41,526 nt of DNA from Variovorax sp. (GTDB lineage Bacteria; Pseudomonadota; Gammaproteobacteria; Burkholderiales; Burkholderiaceae_C): the NCBI GenBank assembly GCA_017744935.1, contig JAGIAI010000044.1, forward strand, positions 1 through 41,526. Reading direction: 5' to 3'. The position numbers and the translations under genes are program-made. Every line of letters starts with the position of its first letter. The stretch's first letter is position 1. Below the pieces are notes generated by a model. It did no database searches. It was not told where the DNA came from and worked only from the letters and a program-made list of their open reading frames with translations. This document shows, piece after piece, positions 25,582 through 33,797 of this stretch.

Positions 25582-26448
25582 TCATTGGCTTTGGCCCTTG
25601 GTTCTGTCAAGAAAGTAAACGCCCGTGAACTTGTCGAAAGAGCATTCGTGGTGCCCTGGGACGTACATCAGTCGCTCATGGACATCCCATGTGTCCAGGG
25701 GCGTATACCCGAGTTCCTGGATGGACCGGATGAAGCGCGTCCTGTTGTAGACGTGTACCGGTGAGAACGCCCCGTAACCCAGGTTCTGCGTCGTGACGAA
25801 GTCATCACCATCGTGAAGGGGCAGCTTGTTCAGCAGGAGATGTGCCGGGCGCTGTGCACAATGGCTGAGGAGCTTCGCAGGATGCGCGTCTTCGAAGTAT
25901 TGGATAGCGCCCGCCGAGATCCAGACATCATGCCTTCCTGCGCCAATCGCCTCATTCAAGTCCGAGGTGAAACTGAAAGGCAGCGCTCCACGTTCGGCCG
26001 CAAGCTCGCGCCCGAAGGAGGCGATGATGGGCACCTCCACGATGTCCCACGACAGGTCGGCAGGCATGTCCAGGTATGGCCGGTACGCGTAGTAGTGAAC
26101 GCCCACCGAGCCGCCGATGTCGAGCACGCTTTTCGCACCGGCACGAAAGGCCTTTTCGAGCCACAGCATGACGGGGTAGTCGTACTCGAAGGCTCTCTCG
26201 GTCCGGGTCTCGATGTACTCACGCGCAATCGCTTCGTGATTGAAACCCGGGCTCGCCGGGAGCGCCGTTCGTGCACTGGCGAAGCTTTCATACACCCCGA
26301 AGTAGGCACCGTTACTTCGCGGGGAAAGAAATCGCTTCCGCTCCCACTTCAGCCTGGAAGGGCGGACGAATGGCCAGTCGACGATGCCGCGTGCCGAGTG
26401 AATGACGCCGTAGAGGGACATGTCGGAACCCACAGCCGGCCCCTTCAT
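25582..26448 (-). CDS. putative methyltransferase, TIGR04325-like
   Basis: A 288-residue protein. Motif I is SVLDIGGSVGVHYYAYRPYL (about 110-129), followed by WDIVEVPIIASFGRELA and HDVWISAGAIQYFED, the pattern of the TIGR04325 putative methyltransferases that are often found near surface-glycan genes. The C-terminal part (HVYNRTRFIRSIQELGY) is also family-like. The start ATG 26448 overlaps the stop of the DUF5666 gene as ATGA, indicating coupling; an in-frame ATG 27 bases downstream is possible. The acceptor is unknown. It is the last gene of a three-gene operon closed by the terminator at 25530-25561. Confidence 0.75.
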   Translation of the reverse strand: MKGPAVGSDMSLYGVIHSARGIVDWPFVRPSRLKWERKRFLSPRSNGAYFGVYESFASARTALPASPGFNHEAIAREYIETRTERAFEYDYPVMLWLEKAFRAGAKSVLDIGGSVGVHYYAYRPYLDMPADLSWDIVEVPIIASFGRELAAERGALPFSFTSDLNEAIGAGRHDVWISAGAIQYFEDAHPAKLLSHCAQRPAHLLLNKLPLHDGDDFVTTQNLGYGAFSPVHVYNRTRFIRSIQELGYTPLDTWDVHERLMYVPGHHECSFDKFTGVYFLDRTKGQSQ

Positions 26449-27827
26449 TGGAACGTCACCCGATCGGCAAAGAGCACCCCATCGGACACCCGGTTGCCTT
26501 CGACGCTTATGCCCACATGAGCGGCGAGGTTCGAGGCACTGCCGTTGACGAACACCACGTTCGGCCCGCTCGCGTTGATCGGCTGACCCTTGATTCGGAA
26601 ATCGGCAACCGAGTTGAAGGTCGAGATCTGTCCGGTGAGACTGAAAGATGGCTGGCCACCCGTGCCCGGCACGTTCTGGATCTTCAGTCGGTTTCCCTGC
26701 AGCACGCCGCCGGAGACCACACCCCCCACGACCACCTTGACTCCATTGCCCACGGATCGCTCAGGCCCGCCCGAGATCTTGGCGGAAGACGCATTCACGG
26801 GTACACCCAGTACGCGCAGGGACCCGAGGCCGCTGAAGTCCGTCACCACGCCTGCGATTTGCAGCGCCGTACCGTTGGCCAACGGCGCTGGATACCACCA
26901 CTGCACCGAGCTCGCGACGAGTTGGCCCGCCCCGATGGCGTTCGAACGCACGCGCACCAGCACGCCATTGGCAAGAGGCAGCCCGCCGGCACCGCTCGTG
27001 AGCGCAGCTTGCCCATAGTCGATGACGTAGCCGCCGATGCTGAACCGACGCGCGGAGACGTCGAGGTTCTGCACCACGCCACTCAGGATCGGTGTCCCCG
27101 TCGCACGCACTTCCACCCGTGTCGCTCGCAGGGTCCCCGGGGCCGATGGAAGACCCCATACCTGCAGCGTCGCGCCGGCCGACACATTGCCGATGCCGCT
27201 CGAATCGCCCCACACGGTGGCATCGTCGGTCGTCACCGTGGTGCCGAGGATCACGAAGCTGCCCTGGCCGCCATTGACCGACGTCACGGGCCCGCGAAGG
27301 TCGATCGCCGATTCGACGCGCTGCGCGCTACCGCTCGTCAGTTCGCTGTCGAACGGCCCCGTCACCTTGGCCGTCATGCCGAGTTGCAGGCCGGGCACGT
27401 CATCGAGGACTACCGTGGCGCCGTCCGTGTTGTAGCGAACGCCGTTGACCAGGATGCTGCCTGCGCCATCCACGGAGCCGATGCCGGCATCGGCCGTGCT
27501 GACGCCGGTGCCACCCGAGCCCACACCGGAGCCATCGTCTCCGCCAGCGACGGACGTGCCGGTTCCACTTGATGCGCCTCCGGTGCCTGTGCCCGAATCG
27601 CCTGGCCCATTCCCGCCGCCAGCCGGTGCAGAGCTACGTGGCAGCAACGACTGTTCTGCTGCGGTGTCGCCGGCCGGCGAGCCACTGGGACCTGCTGGCG
27701 ATCCGGCTGCGGAGCCACCCAGGGCTGCGATGGGCACACCGCCGCCGCCACCACTGCCGCCCCCGCAGGAACTCAACAGCAGCAAGGCAAGAGCCGCATA
27801 GGCTGCGCGCAAGCACATCTTCGTCAC
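26445..27827 (-). CDS. DUF5666-repeat lipoprotein
   Basis: A 460-residue exported lipoprotein. The lipobox is LLLSSC near residue 21, followed by a Gly/Ser-rich, low-complexity spacer up to about residue 115. After that come several beta-rich repeats of DUF5666 type, with recurring patterns such as GSILVNGVRYN, GSFVILGTTVTTDDAT, RRFSIGGYVIDYG and GSLRVLGVPVNASSA. Each repeat ends in a GxxxxVxG-type turn. The family is of unknown function and is often adjacent to DUF6502, as here. The start is GTG at 27827, whose GTGA overlaps the upstream stop; an in-frame ATG lies three codons downstream at 27818. Its own stop overlaps the methyltransferase start. Confidence 0.82.
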   Translation of the reverse strand: MTKMCLRAAYAALALLLLSSCGGGSGGGGGVPIAALGGSAAGSPAGPSGSPAGDTAAEQSLLPRSSAPAGGGNGPGDSGTGTGGASSGTGTSVAGGDDGSGVGSGGTGVSTADAGIGSVDGAGSILVNGVRYNTDGATVVLDDVPGLQLGMTAKVTGPFDSELTSGSAQRVESAIDLRGPVTSVNGGQGSFVILGTTVTTDDATVWGDSSGIGNVSAGATLQVWGLPSAPGTLRATRVEVRATGTPILSGVVQNLDVSARRFSIGGYVIDYGQAALTSGAGGLPLANGVLVRVRSNAIGAGQLVASSVQWWYPAPLANGTALQIAGVVTDFSGLGSLRVLGVPVNASSAKISGGPERSVGNGVKVVVGGVVSGGVLQGNRLKIQNVPGTGGQPSFSLTGQISTFNSVADFRIKGQPINASGPNVVFVNGSASNLAAHVGISVEGNRVSDGVLFADRVTFQ

Positions 27828-28759
27828 GGTGGCGGCCTTCCCTTGGTAGTGCCCGGCTCCTGCGGCCCGGCGTCAGGCGTTGATACCGTAGAACCAGCAT
27901 CTTCGAAGTAGGCATAGATGCCGACGCGCATGCGCGCCTCGGCGGATTTCGGTGCTTTCGCGAAGGCCTTGGAGAGCTCGTGCGTGAGTTCATGGTGCAA
28001 CGCATTCCAGCGCGTGCGCGTGAGCTGGTGAATTCGTTCGCAGTCCGCCGTCGAGATGCCCTTGGCGAAGACAGAGCGCTCCAGGAACGGCGGCTGGCCG
28101 CCGATCGTGTTCGAAACCGCCGCCAACAGGTGATCCCGGGCGTTGTCTCCAAGGAAGGCCAGCATGCTTTGATCGTCCTGTGCGGGTACGAATCCGTCTA
28201 CGTTGAGCGCGACGGAACCTTCGTGTTCCGTCACCATCCCCAGCCGCTGGAGCTCATCGAGCACCGCCCGGTGGTGCACATTCCCGCGCGTGGCTTCGTG
28301 CGCCACCGATTCGAACGACGGCTCGCCCCCTGCGCTGACGATGGGCAGCTTGCGGCGCGACGGTTCGTCGGTGCAGATGCGCAGCCACAACGTGAGTGTC
28401 TTCGCGGGCGCCGACATCTCCGAATGCGGAAGCTGCTCGACGGCATCGCGCACGATCAGGGTCACAGCCTTCCGGTTCAGTCCGGTGGTCACCGAGAGTT
28501 GACTGACGTTGGCCTCGATGCCTTGTTCGAGCCAGGCCCGGCGCGCCTCCTCGATCAGAAGGTTGCGAAGTACCGCGTCGAGTTGCGGGTGCTTCACACC
28601 TTTTCTCAAGGCGAGCCTCAGCAGCGGCCGCAACACACGGGCACACGTCGCGAGCACGTCCTCCACCTGACCCTCGGCGAGCTTGGAGAGCTTCGCGGCG
28701 GGCGGCGTCCTTTCCCGCCCACGGGGAGCGCCAGGAGATCTTCCGAGTGGCTTGGCCAT
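27824..28759 (-). CDS. DUF6502 family protein
   Basis: A 311-residue soluble protein. The N-terminal part matches DUF6502: LRPLLRLALRKGVKHPQLDAVL, then VSQLSVTTGLNRKAVTLIVRD, which reads like a winged-helix or HTH segment. The middle part has LDELQRLGMVTEHEGSVAL, a second wing-like element. The C-terminus ends in an acidic, Pro-rich tail. ATG 28759 is preferred over an in-frame TTG at 28771; neither has a good ribosome-binding site. It heads the operon with the DUF5666 lipoprotein and methyltransferase. The HTH-like look suggests regulation of the lipoprotein, but this is inference. Confidence 0.78.
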   Translation of the reverse strand: MAKPLGRSPGAPRGRERTPPAAKLSKLAEGQVEDVLATCARVLRPLLRLALRKGVKHPQLDAVLRNLLIEEARRAWLEQGIEANVSQLSVTTGLNRKAVTLIVRDAVEQLPHSEMSAPAKTLTLWLRICTDEPSRRKLPIVSAGGEPSFESVAHEATRGNVHHRAVLDELQRLGMVTEHEGSVALNVDGFVPAQDDQSMLAFLGDNARDHLLAAVSNTIGGQPPFLERSVFAKGISTADCERIHQLTRTRWNALHHELTHELSKAFAKAPKSAEARMRVGIYAYFEDAGSTVSTPDAGPQEPGTTKGRPPP

Positions 28760-28866
28760 GCAAAACACCAACTTCGTTCAGCAAGCAAACAGTATTGAAA
28801 CGCGATGTTCACGCACCCTTCAGCTGCGCACGAGAAGTCGGGTTTCCGTCTGACAGGAGGACTTCA

Positions 28867-28929
28867 TTGCGCCTACGACAAATGTCTACATGGGAATTTT
28901 TCCCACCGCAATCAGACGTGGAGAAATAG
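28867..28929 (+). CDS. possible 20-residue leader peptide with a strong ribosome-binding site
   Basis: AGGAGG at about 28855-28860 lies six bases before a TTG at 28867, which opens a frame of 20 codons (MRLRQMSTWEFFPPQSDVEK) ending in TAG at 28927-28929. The next gene starts five bases later at 28934 and has only a weak ribosome-binding site of its own. A short inverted repeat falls inside the frame. Translational coupling or attenuation is possible. There is no homology evidence. Confidence 0.3.
   Translation: MRLRQMSTWEFFPPQSDVEK
28891..28905. repeat. inverted repeat TGGGAA-TTT-TTCCCA
   Basis: A perfect six-base inverted repeat with a three-base spacer, 29 bases before the zinc-ribbon protein start. 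It could be an operator, or a weak hairpin in the leader region. Confidence 0.45.
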
Positions 28930-28933
28930 AGCC

Positions 28934-29347
28934 ATGAGCGCCTTCCATCAACTCATCCATGCCGGCGTGCCGAGGCAACCCTCGCTCGATGAGGCGCTTG
29001 CTGGCCCCATCGCCAGAGATGTGGGTCAAGGCATCTCAAACCCGGAGCCCGCCACGCCTGTCGCGTTCGGGGACTTGGTCGATCTGATGCGGTCCACGAC
29101 CAGCAACGGCCAGGACAGCGAAATCTGCGAGGAGTGCAAGACGTTGAATCGCAGGGGTGCGTGTTACTGCAAGACTTGCCGGCATCGGCTGCCTGCCTAC
29201 TTCGCCTCGGCCAATCCGCGAGCACCGGTCGCGATCTGGCGCTGGCGCGAGCGTGAAGAGAACAGGACCAGCGCACTGGATCTCATCGCGGTCTGCGTCG
29301 TCTTGATCGTGCTTGTGTTGATGACGGCTCACATCCCGGTCGGCTGA
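28934..29347 (+). CDS. small zinc-ribbon protein with a C-terminal membrane anchor
   Basis: A 137-residue protein of unknown function. A zinc-ribbon-like motif CEECKTLNRRGACYCKTCRH (about 67-86) supplies two CxxC pairs. One C-terminal hydrophobic segment follows (LDLIAVCVVLIVLVLMTA), so the protein is probably tail-anchored with the ribbon in the cytoplasm. The N-terminal 65 residues are not recognisable. ATG 28934 follows a possible leader peptide. A second zinc-ribbon-plus-membrane-segment protein, with a different layout, lies at 36353-37177. Confidence 0.65.
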   Translation: MSAFHQLIHAGVPRQPSLDEALAGPIARDVGQGISNPEPATPVAFGDLVDLMRSTTSNGQDSEICEECKTLNRRGACYCKTCRHRLPAYFASANPRAPVAIWRWREREENRTSALDLIAVCVVLIVLVLMTAHIPVG

Positions 29348-29379
29348 CCACGCGGTCTTGCTCAGATCGTTTTGGTGCC

Positions 29380-29610
29380 ATGTCCTACTCGCAAGAAGAA
29401 ATCCGGCGTTGCAAGGAGCGATGGGAAAGCGCGAAAGCACAAAGAAGGGCAGCGCATGACCGTGTGATTGCCGCTTTTGCGCATTTCGTCGCAGGCGTCG
29501 GTTCCGGCCCGAGCAAAGTCGAGATTGCGCGCCTTAAGGTCTGCACCGCGGTCGAGGAAGAAGTCGCGCACAACTACGTCATGCTCCTGGAGAGCAGCTT
29601 GCGCGGCTAG
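29380..29610 (+). CDS. small hypothetical helical protein
   Basis: A 76-residue charged protein, MSYSQEEIRRCKERWESAKA and onward, with no signal peptide. It is probably all alpha-helical, with Arg/Lys/Glu-rich helices and the second half KVCTAVEEEVAHNYVMLLESSL. It lies 32 bases after the zinc-ribbon gene and converges on the GAF gene. I do not recognise it. Codon use is less GC-biased than in the large genes, so the coding call is moderate. Confidence 0.5.
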   Translation: MSYSQEEIRRCKERWESAKAQRRAAHDRVIAAFAHFVAGVGSGPSKVEIARLKVCTAVEEEVAHNYVMLLESSLRG

Positions 29611-29611
29611 C

Positions 29612-29634
29612 GCGGGACGGCCATCCGCTCCCGC
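29612..29634. repeat. hairpin between convergent genes
   Basis: GCGGGA (29612-29617) pairs with TCCCGC (29629-29634), and an inner GG/CC adds two pairs. It sits in the 32-base gap between two convergent genes. There is no T-run on either side, so a terminator role is uncertain. Confidence 0.3.
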
Positions 29635-29642
29635 ATGAGGCG

Positions 29643-30137
29643 TCAATCCGCCAGGCGCGAGATGCAGCCGCTCAATACTCTGGCGGCTTGCTGGAGCAGT
29701 TCGAATTCCGAATCCGCCACGGGATGGCTGCTCATATCGAAATGACTCATGGTCCCCCACAACGCACCCTTGTCGTCCATGACAGGGACGCTGTGGTACG
29801 AAACGACGACGCCTCGATAGGGATGCCCTACGAGCCGCTCATCGCTGGCGGAATCATTCGTGCGAAAAACCTGGTCCTTGAGTACGAACTGGCAGAAGCT
29901 CTGTTTGAAAGGGACAGCAATCAAGAACTCCGGACGCATCTGTCTGCGCTTGTCGTAAAGCACCACATTGCGAAGCAGTTCGCCGTCGAATCGGTAGATC
30001 GCGGTGTAGCGATGCGGTACGCCGCCGTTCAGGTATTTCAGGGCCGCCTCGGGGCCCTCGCTCTCGAGCAACATCGAGAACGTATTCAGATTTCGTTCGG
30101 ACTGCGTCATTCTCCTCCCGGTCCATTCAGTCACCAT
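29643..30137 (-). CDS. solitary GAF-domain protein
   Basis: A 164-residue soluble protein consisting almost wholly of one GAF domain: HRYTAIYRFDGELLRNVVLYDK, then SFCQFVLKDQVFRTND, YRGVVVSYHSVPVMDDKGALWGTMSHFD and a final helix. The phrase YTAIYRFDG with Cys in SFCQF is typical of GAF proteins related to redox or nitric-oxide sensing, but no haem or chromophore site is certain. No output domain is attached, so it must act through a partner. Starts at 30137 (AAGG upstream) or 30110 (GGGAGGAG, but very close) are both possible. Confidence 0.75.
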   Translation of the reverse strand: MVTEWTGRRMTQSERNLNTFSMLLESEGPEAALKYLNGGVPHRYTAIYRFDGELLRNVVLYDKRRQMRPEFLIAVPFKQSFCQFVLKDQVFRTNDSASDERLVGHPYRGVVVSYHSVPVMDDKGALWGTMSHFDMSSHPVADSEFELLQQAARVLSGCISRLAD

Positions 30138-30330
30138 CGTTGCCTTCTTGGAGGCTCGGCCGGGGCACTATAGAACTGGTCGATGACTTTGCATTGAACA
30201 CCCCCACGGCTGAGTACCGTCGCTTGCAAACAGAGAACTGGAGGCGCGAATCCATCGCGCCCGCGTTCATGGCATGTTCAGGTAACCCTTCGCTGATGCG
30301 TGTCGTGGCAAAAGCGCGCACACTCGATCC

Positions 30331-30537
30331 ATGAAACACAAAGCTGCTCGCCGCGAGGTGCTCCGGGCAATCGCCGATTTTGACGAGGCGGCGCGGCAGT
30401 TCTTCGAGAGTGTGCAAGCGATCTCGGACCCGCCCGCGCCGACCTCTCCTCTCTTCGAGTACGGACCACGCAAACCAGCGAAGCGCGCACCTCAACGCCG
30501 CGTGCCGTCGGCCGGAGCGCTGAAAGCGCGACGGTAG
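30331..30537 (+). CDS. small basic hypothetical protein
   Basis: A 68-residue protein, MKHKAARREVLRAIADFDEA and onward, ending in a Lys/Arg/Pro-rich tail. The first half looks helical with acidic and hydrophobic residues in register. No ribosome-binding site is evident and I recognise no family. The 193 bases before it, back to the divergent GAF gene, hold no other gene I can support. Confidence 0.42.
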   Translation: MKHKAARREVLRAIADFDEAARQFFESVQAISDPPAPTSPLFEYGPRKPAKRAPQRRVPSAGALKARR

Positions 30538-30655
30538 CTGGGCGCGATTGGCCCGCGCCCGGCAGGAATGCGCCGGGATCGCTAGCATGCGATGTTTTTC
30601 CCGAGACCTTGCGCCTTCTTCCGGCGCGTGGCCCCGAGTCCTGCGTCTTGCACTG

Positions 30656-32137
30656 ATGTCCGCCATTCCCAACGCTCCCAGAACCACCAACCGGCCGATG
30701 GTCATCCTGGCTGTCATGGCCTCGATGGCCATGGTCGCGATCGAGGCGACGATCGTCGCCACCGTGATGCCGCAGATCGCCTCGCAGCTCGGCGGCCTGA
30801 GCCTCTACAGCTGGGTCTTCGCTTCGTTCCTGCTGGCGCAGACAGCGATGACGGTCGTCTTCGGCAAGCTGTCGGACATCTACGGCCGCAAGCCCGTGAT
30901 CCTCGTCGGCATCGCAATTTTTCTGATCGGTTCCGTTGCGGCCGGGTTCGCCTGGTCGATGCCGGCGATGATCGCCTTCCGGCTGATCCAGGGCATCGGC
31001 GCCGGCGCGATCCAGCCGGTCTCCTTGACCATCGTCGGCGATCTCTATCCGGTGCAGGAGCGCGGCAAAGTGCAGGGCTACCTGGCGAGCGTGTGGGCCG
31101 TGTCGGCGGTGCTCGGGCCGATGCTCGGAGCGCTGATCGTCACTCGGCTCTCGTGGAGCTGGATCTTCTGGATGAACGTACCGATCGGGCTGGCCGCCGC
31201 CTGCGGTTTCTGGATTCATCTGCGCGAAGCGCCAGTGACGCGGCGAGCCTCCATCGACCTGCCCGGCGCCTTGCTGTTCACCGCCGGCATCGCCTCGCTG
31301 ATGATTTGCCTGACGGAAAGCGGCCTTGGCCACACCACGGAAGCCTGGAGCTGGGCCGGCGTCTTCGTCGTTGTGGCGGTGCTGTTCACATTCCAGGAGC
31401 GCCGCGTAGCCGACCCGATGGTGTCGTTCGAGCTCTGGAGCCGACGCATCATCGCCACCGTCAACGGCTCGGCGCTACTGACCGGCATGGCGTTGATCGG
31501 CGTCACCAGCTTTCTGCCGATGTATGTGCAGGTAGTGCTGGGGCAGTCGCCGGTGGTCGCCGGCCTGGCGCTCACGATGGTGATGCTCGGCTGGCCGATC
31601 GGCGCCACCGTTGCGTCGCGCAGTTTCATGCGCGTGGGCCTCAGGCGGCTGATGTTGATCGGATCGATGCTGGTGCCGGCCGGCGCCGCAGTTTTCGCGC
31701 TCCTCCATTCGGACGGCTCGCCGACGTCCGCCGGCATCGGCTCTTTCCTCATGGGCCTCGGAATGGGCTTGCTGAGCCTGTGCTCGCTGATCCTGATCCA
31801 GGAGTCGGTCGCCATGGCACAGCGCGGTAGCGCCACCGCCTCCAACATCTTCTCCCGCAACCTCGGCAGCGCGCTCGGTGCCACCTTCTTCGGCGCCGTC
31901 TTCAACTTCGGACTGGTCCGCCACAACGGCGGCATCTCGGTGCCGGAGGAGCAGTTGCGCGACCTGCTACAGAGCACTGCCGCTTCCGGCATCGGCGAAG
32001 CGGGCTTGCGTCTGGCCGTCGGCTCGTCGCTGCACCTGACCTTTGTCGTGATGTTGGCGATGAGCGGGGTGATCCTGGCGCTGGCGCTCCTGCTGCCGCG
32101 CCGGGGCATGAGCGTGAGGGCCGTCGAGGCGCGTTGA
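30656..32137 (+). CDS. MFS drug-efflux transporter, DHA2 (EmrB/QacA) type
   Basis: A 493-residue membrane protein with about 14 hydrophobic segments, the DHA2 number. The first is MVILAVMASMAMVAIEATIVATVMP, in which the acidic residue (Glu) replaces the Asp usual in DHA2 motif D1. Motif A is GKLSDIYGRKPV and motif C-like AVSAVLGPMLGAL. The second half contains LMGLGMGLLSLCSLILIQESV. Such transporters export drugs, dyes or metabolites with proton antiport. The start at 30656 places the first membrane segment about 15 residues in; a longer frame back to 30548 has no supporting site. It is alone, without a TetR/MarR regulator or membrane-fusion partner. Confidence 0.88.
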   Translation: MSAIPNAPRTTNRPMVILAVMASMAMVAIEATIVATVMPQIASQLGGLSLYSWVFASFLLAQTAMTVVFGKLSDIYGRKPVILVGIAIFLIGSVAAGFAWSMPAMIAFRLIQGIGAGAIQPVSLTIVGDLYPVQERGKVQGYLASVWAVSAVLGPMLGALIVTRLSWSWIFWMNVPIGLAAACGFWIHLREAPVTRRASIDLPGALLFTAGIASLMICLTESGLGHTTEAWSWAGVFVVVAVLFTFQERRVADPMVSFELWSRRIIATVNGSALLTGMALIGVTSFLPMYVQVVLGQSPVVAGLALTMVMLGWPIGATVASRSFMRVGLRRLMLIGSMLVPAGAAVFALLHSDGSPTSAGIGSFLMGLGMGLLSLCSLILIQESVAMAQRGSATASNIFSRNLGSALGATFFGAVFNFGLVRHNGGISVPEEQLRDLLQSTAASGIGEAGLRLAVGSSLHLTFVVMLAMSGVILALALLLPRRGMSVRAVEAR

Positions 32138-32174
32138 ACCAACGCTTTGGAGAGCGGGGGCCTCGCTTTGCACG

Positions 32175-32597
32175 TCAGTCGCGATCGCCCCAACCACGAC
32201 GACCCTCGTGTCGCTCATGTTCCCATTCACGCCGATACCCATCACGGCGATCCCAGCGACGACCACCATCCCACTCGGCACGATAGAGCCCTCGTCCCTC
32301 TGGGCGGTAGGCAGGCTCGTAGTACGCGCGGCCTGGTACGTAGGCCACGGGCGGGGCAGGGTGGTGGTAGTACACCGGCGGCGGCTGGTAGTACACGGGG
32401 GCCGGGGGCGCATAGACCGGTGCTGGCCTGTAGTAGACGGGCGGTGCGGGCTCGGCGACTCCGATCGCCACGCCCGGCGCTGCGATACCGACTGACCAGC
32501 TTGTTCCGGCGCTCGCGGAGACGGCGACGGTAAGTGCCGACACGGCGACGAAGCCCGCGGCAACCAGTTTGACCAACGAAGAGCGATGTGGGCGCAT
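32175..32597 (-). CDS. secreted Pro/Tyr/Val-rich protein with an Arg/Glu-rich tail (2)
   Basis: A 140-residue protein, start ATG 32597 with CAGGAG nine bases upstream. The signal peptide runs to about SASA (residue 30). Then follow PPVYYRPAPVYAPPAPVYYQ-type repeats and a terminal Arg/Asp/Gly/His-rich, strongly charged tail. It shares layout (export, PV/YY-rich middle, charged tail) with 25181-25519, suggesting a paralogous family of envelope proteins. The function is unknown. Confidence 0.72.
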   Translation of the reverse strand: MRPHRSSLVKLVAAGFVAVSALTVAVSASAGTSWSVGIAAPGVAIGVAEPAPPVYYRPAPVYAPPAPVYYQPPPVYYHHPAPPVAYVPGRAYYEPAYRPEGRGLYRAEWDGGRRWDRRDGYRREWEHERHEGRRGWGDRD

Positions 32598-32839
32598 GTT
32601 TGAAATCTCCTGTTCGAGGCAACTTGCGCCCCGTGCCAATCAAACGCCCTCGCCAGAAGCCGCGTGCACGGCGCGATTGCAAAGATCGCGTAAACACGAG
32701 CAACCGGCTGCAAGGGACCGCTACCACACGATCGCTGGCAAAAAAGGTAACTGCGTCACAGATCGCGCCGTCCGTTTGGAGGATTCACAAGTCCGACTGC
32801 GCCGCGCAAAGTACCGCCTTCACGACTCAGGAGCGGGCA

Positions 32840-33004
32840 ATGGAATCAGCGATCTTCAGCCTTGGTGCATTGGCTGTCCTGGTGGCGGTCGGCTGGGTCA
32901 TCGAGCTTCTCGTGCACCGGGAGCCCCCAACGCGCATGCAGCGCATGATGGCTTCGCAGATCCAGCGTTCGGCGGCCGTGATTCGTGGCGGTCGGGAAGC
33001 CTGA
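32840..33004 (+). CDS. small single-pass membrane protein
   Basis: A 54-residue protein that starts MESAIFSLGALAVLVAVGWVIE; residues 4-26 form one membrane segment, followed by a basic cytoplasmic tail (RMQRMMASQIQRSA). AGGAG six bases before the ATG is a good site. I know no family. It is just upstream of, and convergent with, the Crp/Fnr gene (gap of six bases). The 242-base gap before it, shared with the divergent secreted protein gene, has no clear promoter that I can identify. Confidence 0.6.
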   Translation: MESAIFSLGALAVLVAVGWVIELLVHREPPTRMQRMMASQIQRSAAVIRGGREA

Positions 33005-33010
33005 CGGCAG

Positions 33011-33751
33011 CTATTCTTCGGCCGCGAATCGCTTGAACTGTTCAAGGTCCACGATCTCGATGGAGCCGCGCGTCCGACGCAGGAAGCCTCTGGCTTCGAA
33101 GTCCTTCAGGATCTGATTCACCGTCTGCCGCGACAGGCCGAGCATCGATCCAAGATGGTCCTGTTGGACGTTGATGACACGCCTGCTGGGGCCGTTCCAG
33201 TCGCTATAGCCATGGGCGATCGCAAGAATCCGGTGCGCCAACCGCACCGGTGGCGCCAGCAGCGTTGCGTCTTCGATGGCGCGGAATGCAAGTCGCAGCT
33301 TTTGCGCAACCAGTTGTCCAAAGGCTTTCCAGTGCACCGGATGTTGGTCGAGAAACTCGACCAGTGAGCGCTGCGGAACGCGCAGCAGCACGCAGTCGCT
33401 CTGCGCCCAACCTTCGTGACTTCGCGCGGCACCGTCGAAAAGCGCGAGCTCTCCGAACCATTGCGGGGGTTCGGCAAATGCGAGCAATGCCTCCCTGCCG
33501 TCCGAGGTGGTCGTCGCAACCCGCACCGCGCCCTCGACCACGAAGCAGATTCCGTCGGGCGCGTCCCCAGGCCCGAACAGGCGCTGCCCGGCGGAGAACA
33601 ACAAGGGCGTCGTGTTCTCTGCGAGCCAGGTCTTCAATTCGATCGGAAGGCCGGCAAACCAGGCGCTCGATTCGAGTGCCACCAGGCGTTGTGCAGGATT
33701 CAGGAGCTTCGGCACGGCGTCTTTCGCTGCTTTATGTCGGGCGGACGACAT
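33011..33751 (-). CDS. Crp/Fnr-family transcriptional regulator
   Basis: A 246-residue regulator. The cyclic-nucleotide-binding-like domain spans about 30-150 (LLFSAGQRLFGPGDAPDGICFVVEGAVRV, WFGELALFDGAARSHEGWA), followed by the dimer helix and a winged HTH (about 170-235; VNVQQ-like QQDHLGSMLGLSRQTVNQILKDFEARGFL). The phosphate-binding cassette reads FGELALFDGAARS, close to the CRP cassette FGE(L)xxxxxxxRS with Arg-Ser kept, so cNMP binding is possible. There is no N-terminal Cys cluster for an FeS centre as in Fnr. Divergent from the Coq4-like gene across 93 bases. The start at ATG 33751 lacks a strong ribosome-binding site. Confidence 0.85.
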   Translation of the reverse strand: MSSARHKAAKDAVPKLLNPAQRLVALESSAWFAGLPIELKTWLAENTTPLLFSAGQRLFGPGDAPDGICFVVEGAVRVATTTSDGREALLAFAEPPQWFGELALFDGAARSHEGWAQSDCVLLRVPQRSLVEFLDQHPVHWKAFGQLVAQKLRLAFRAIEDATLLAPPVRLAHRILAIAHGYSDWNGPSRRVINVQQDHLGSMLGLSRQTVNQILKDFEARGFLRRTRGSIEIVDLEQFKRFAAEE

Positions 33752-33797
33752 TGTCTCAAGTGGACAGCCAGGATCATCGGTCTCTTGAATGGACCCA

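Noticed and set aside
29349..29376. GACC-ACGC-GGTC hairpin after the zinc-ribbon gene as a terminator
   Set aside because: The stem has only four pairs and is not followed directly by a T-run.
32153..32169. AGCG...CGCTTT hairpin after the efflux gene as a terminator
   Set aside because: Only about four stable pairs with a G-rich loop and three T residues, too weak to claim.
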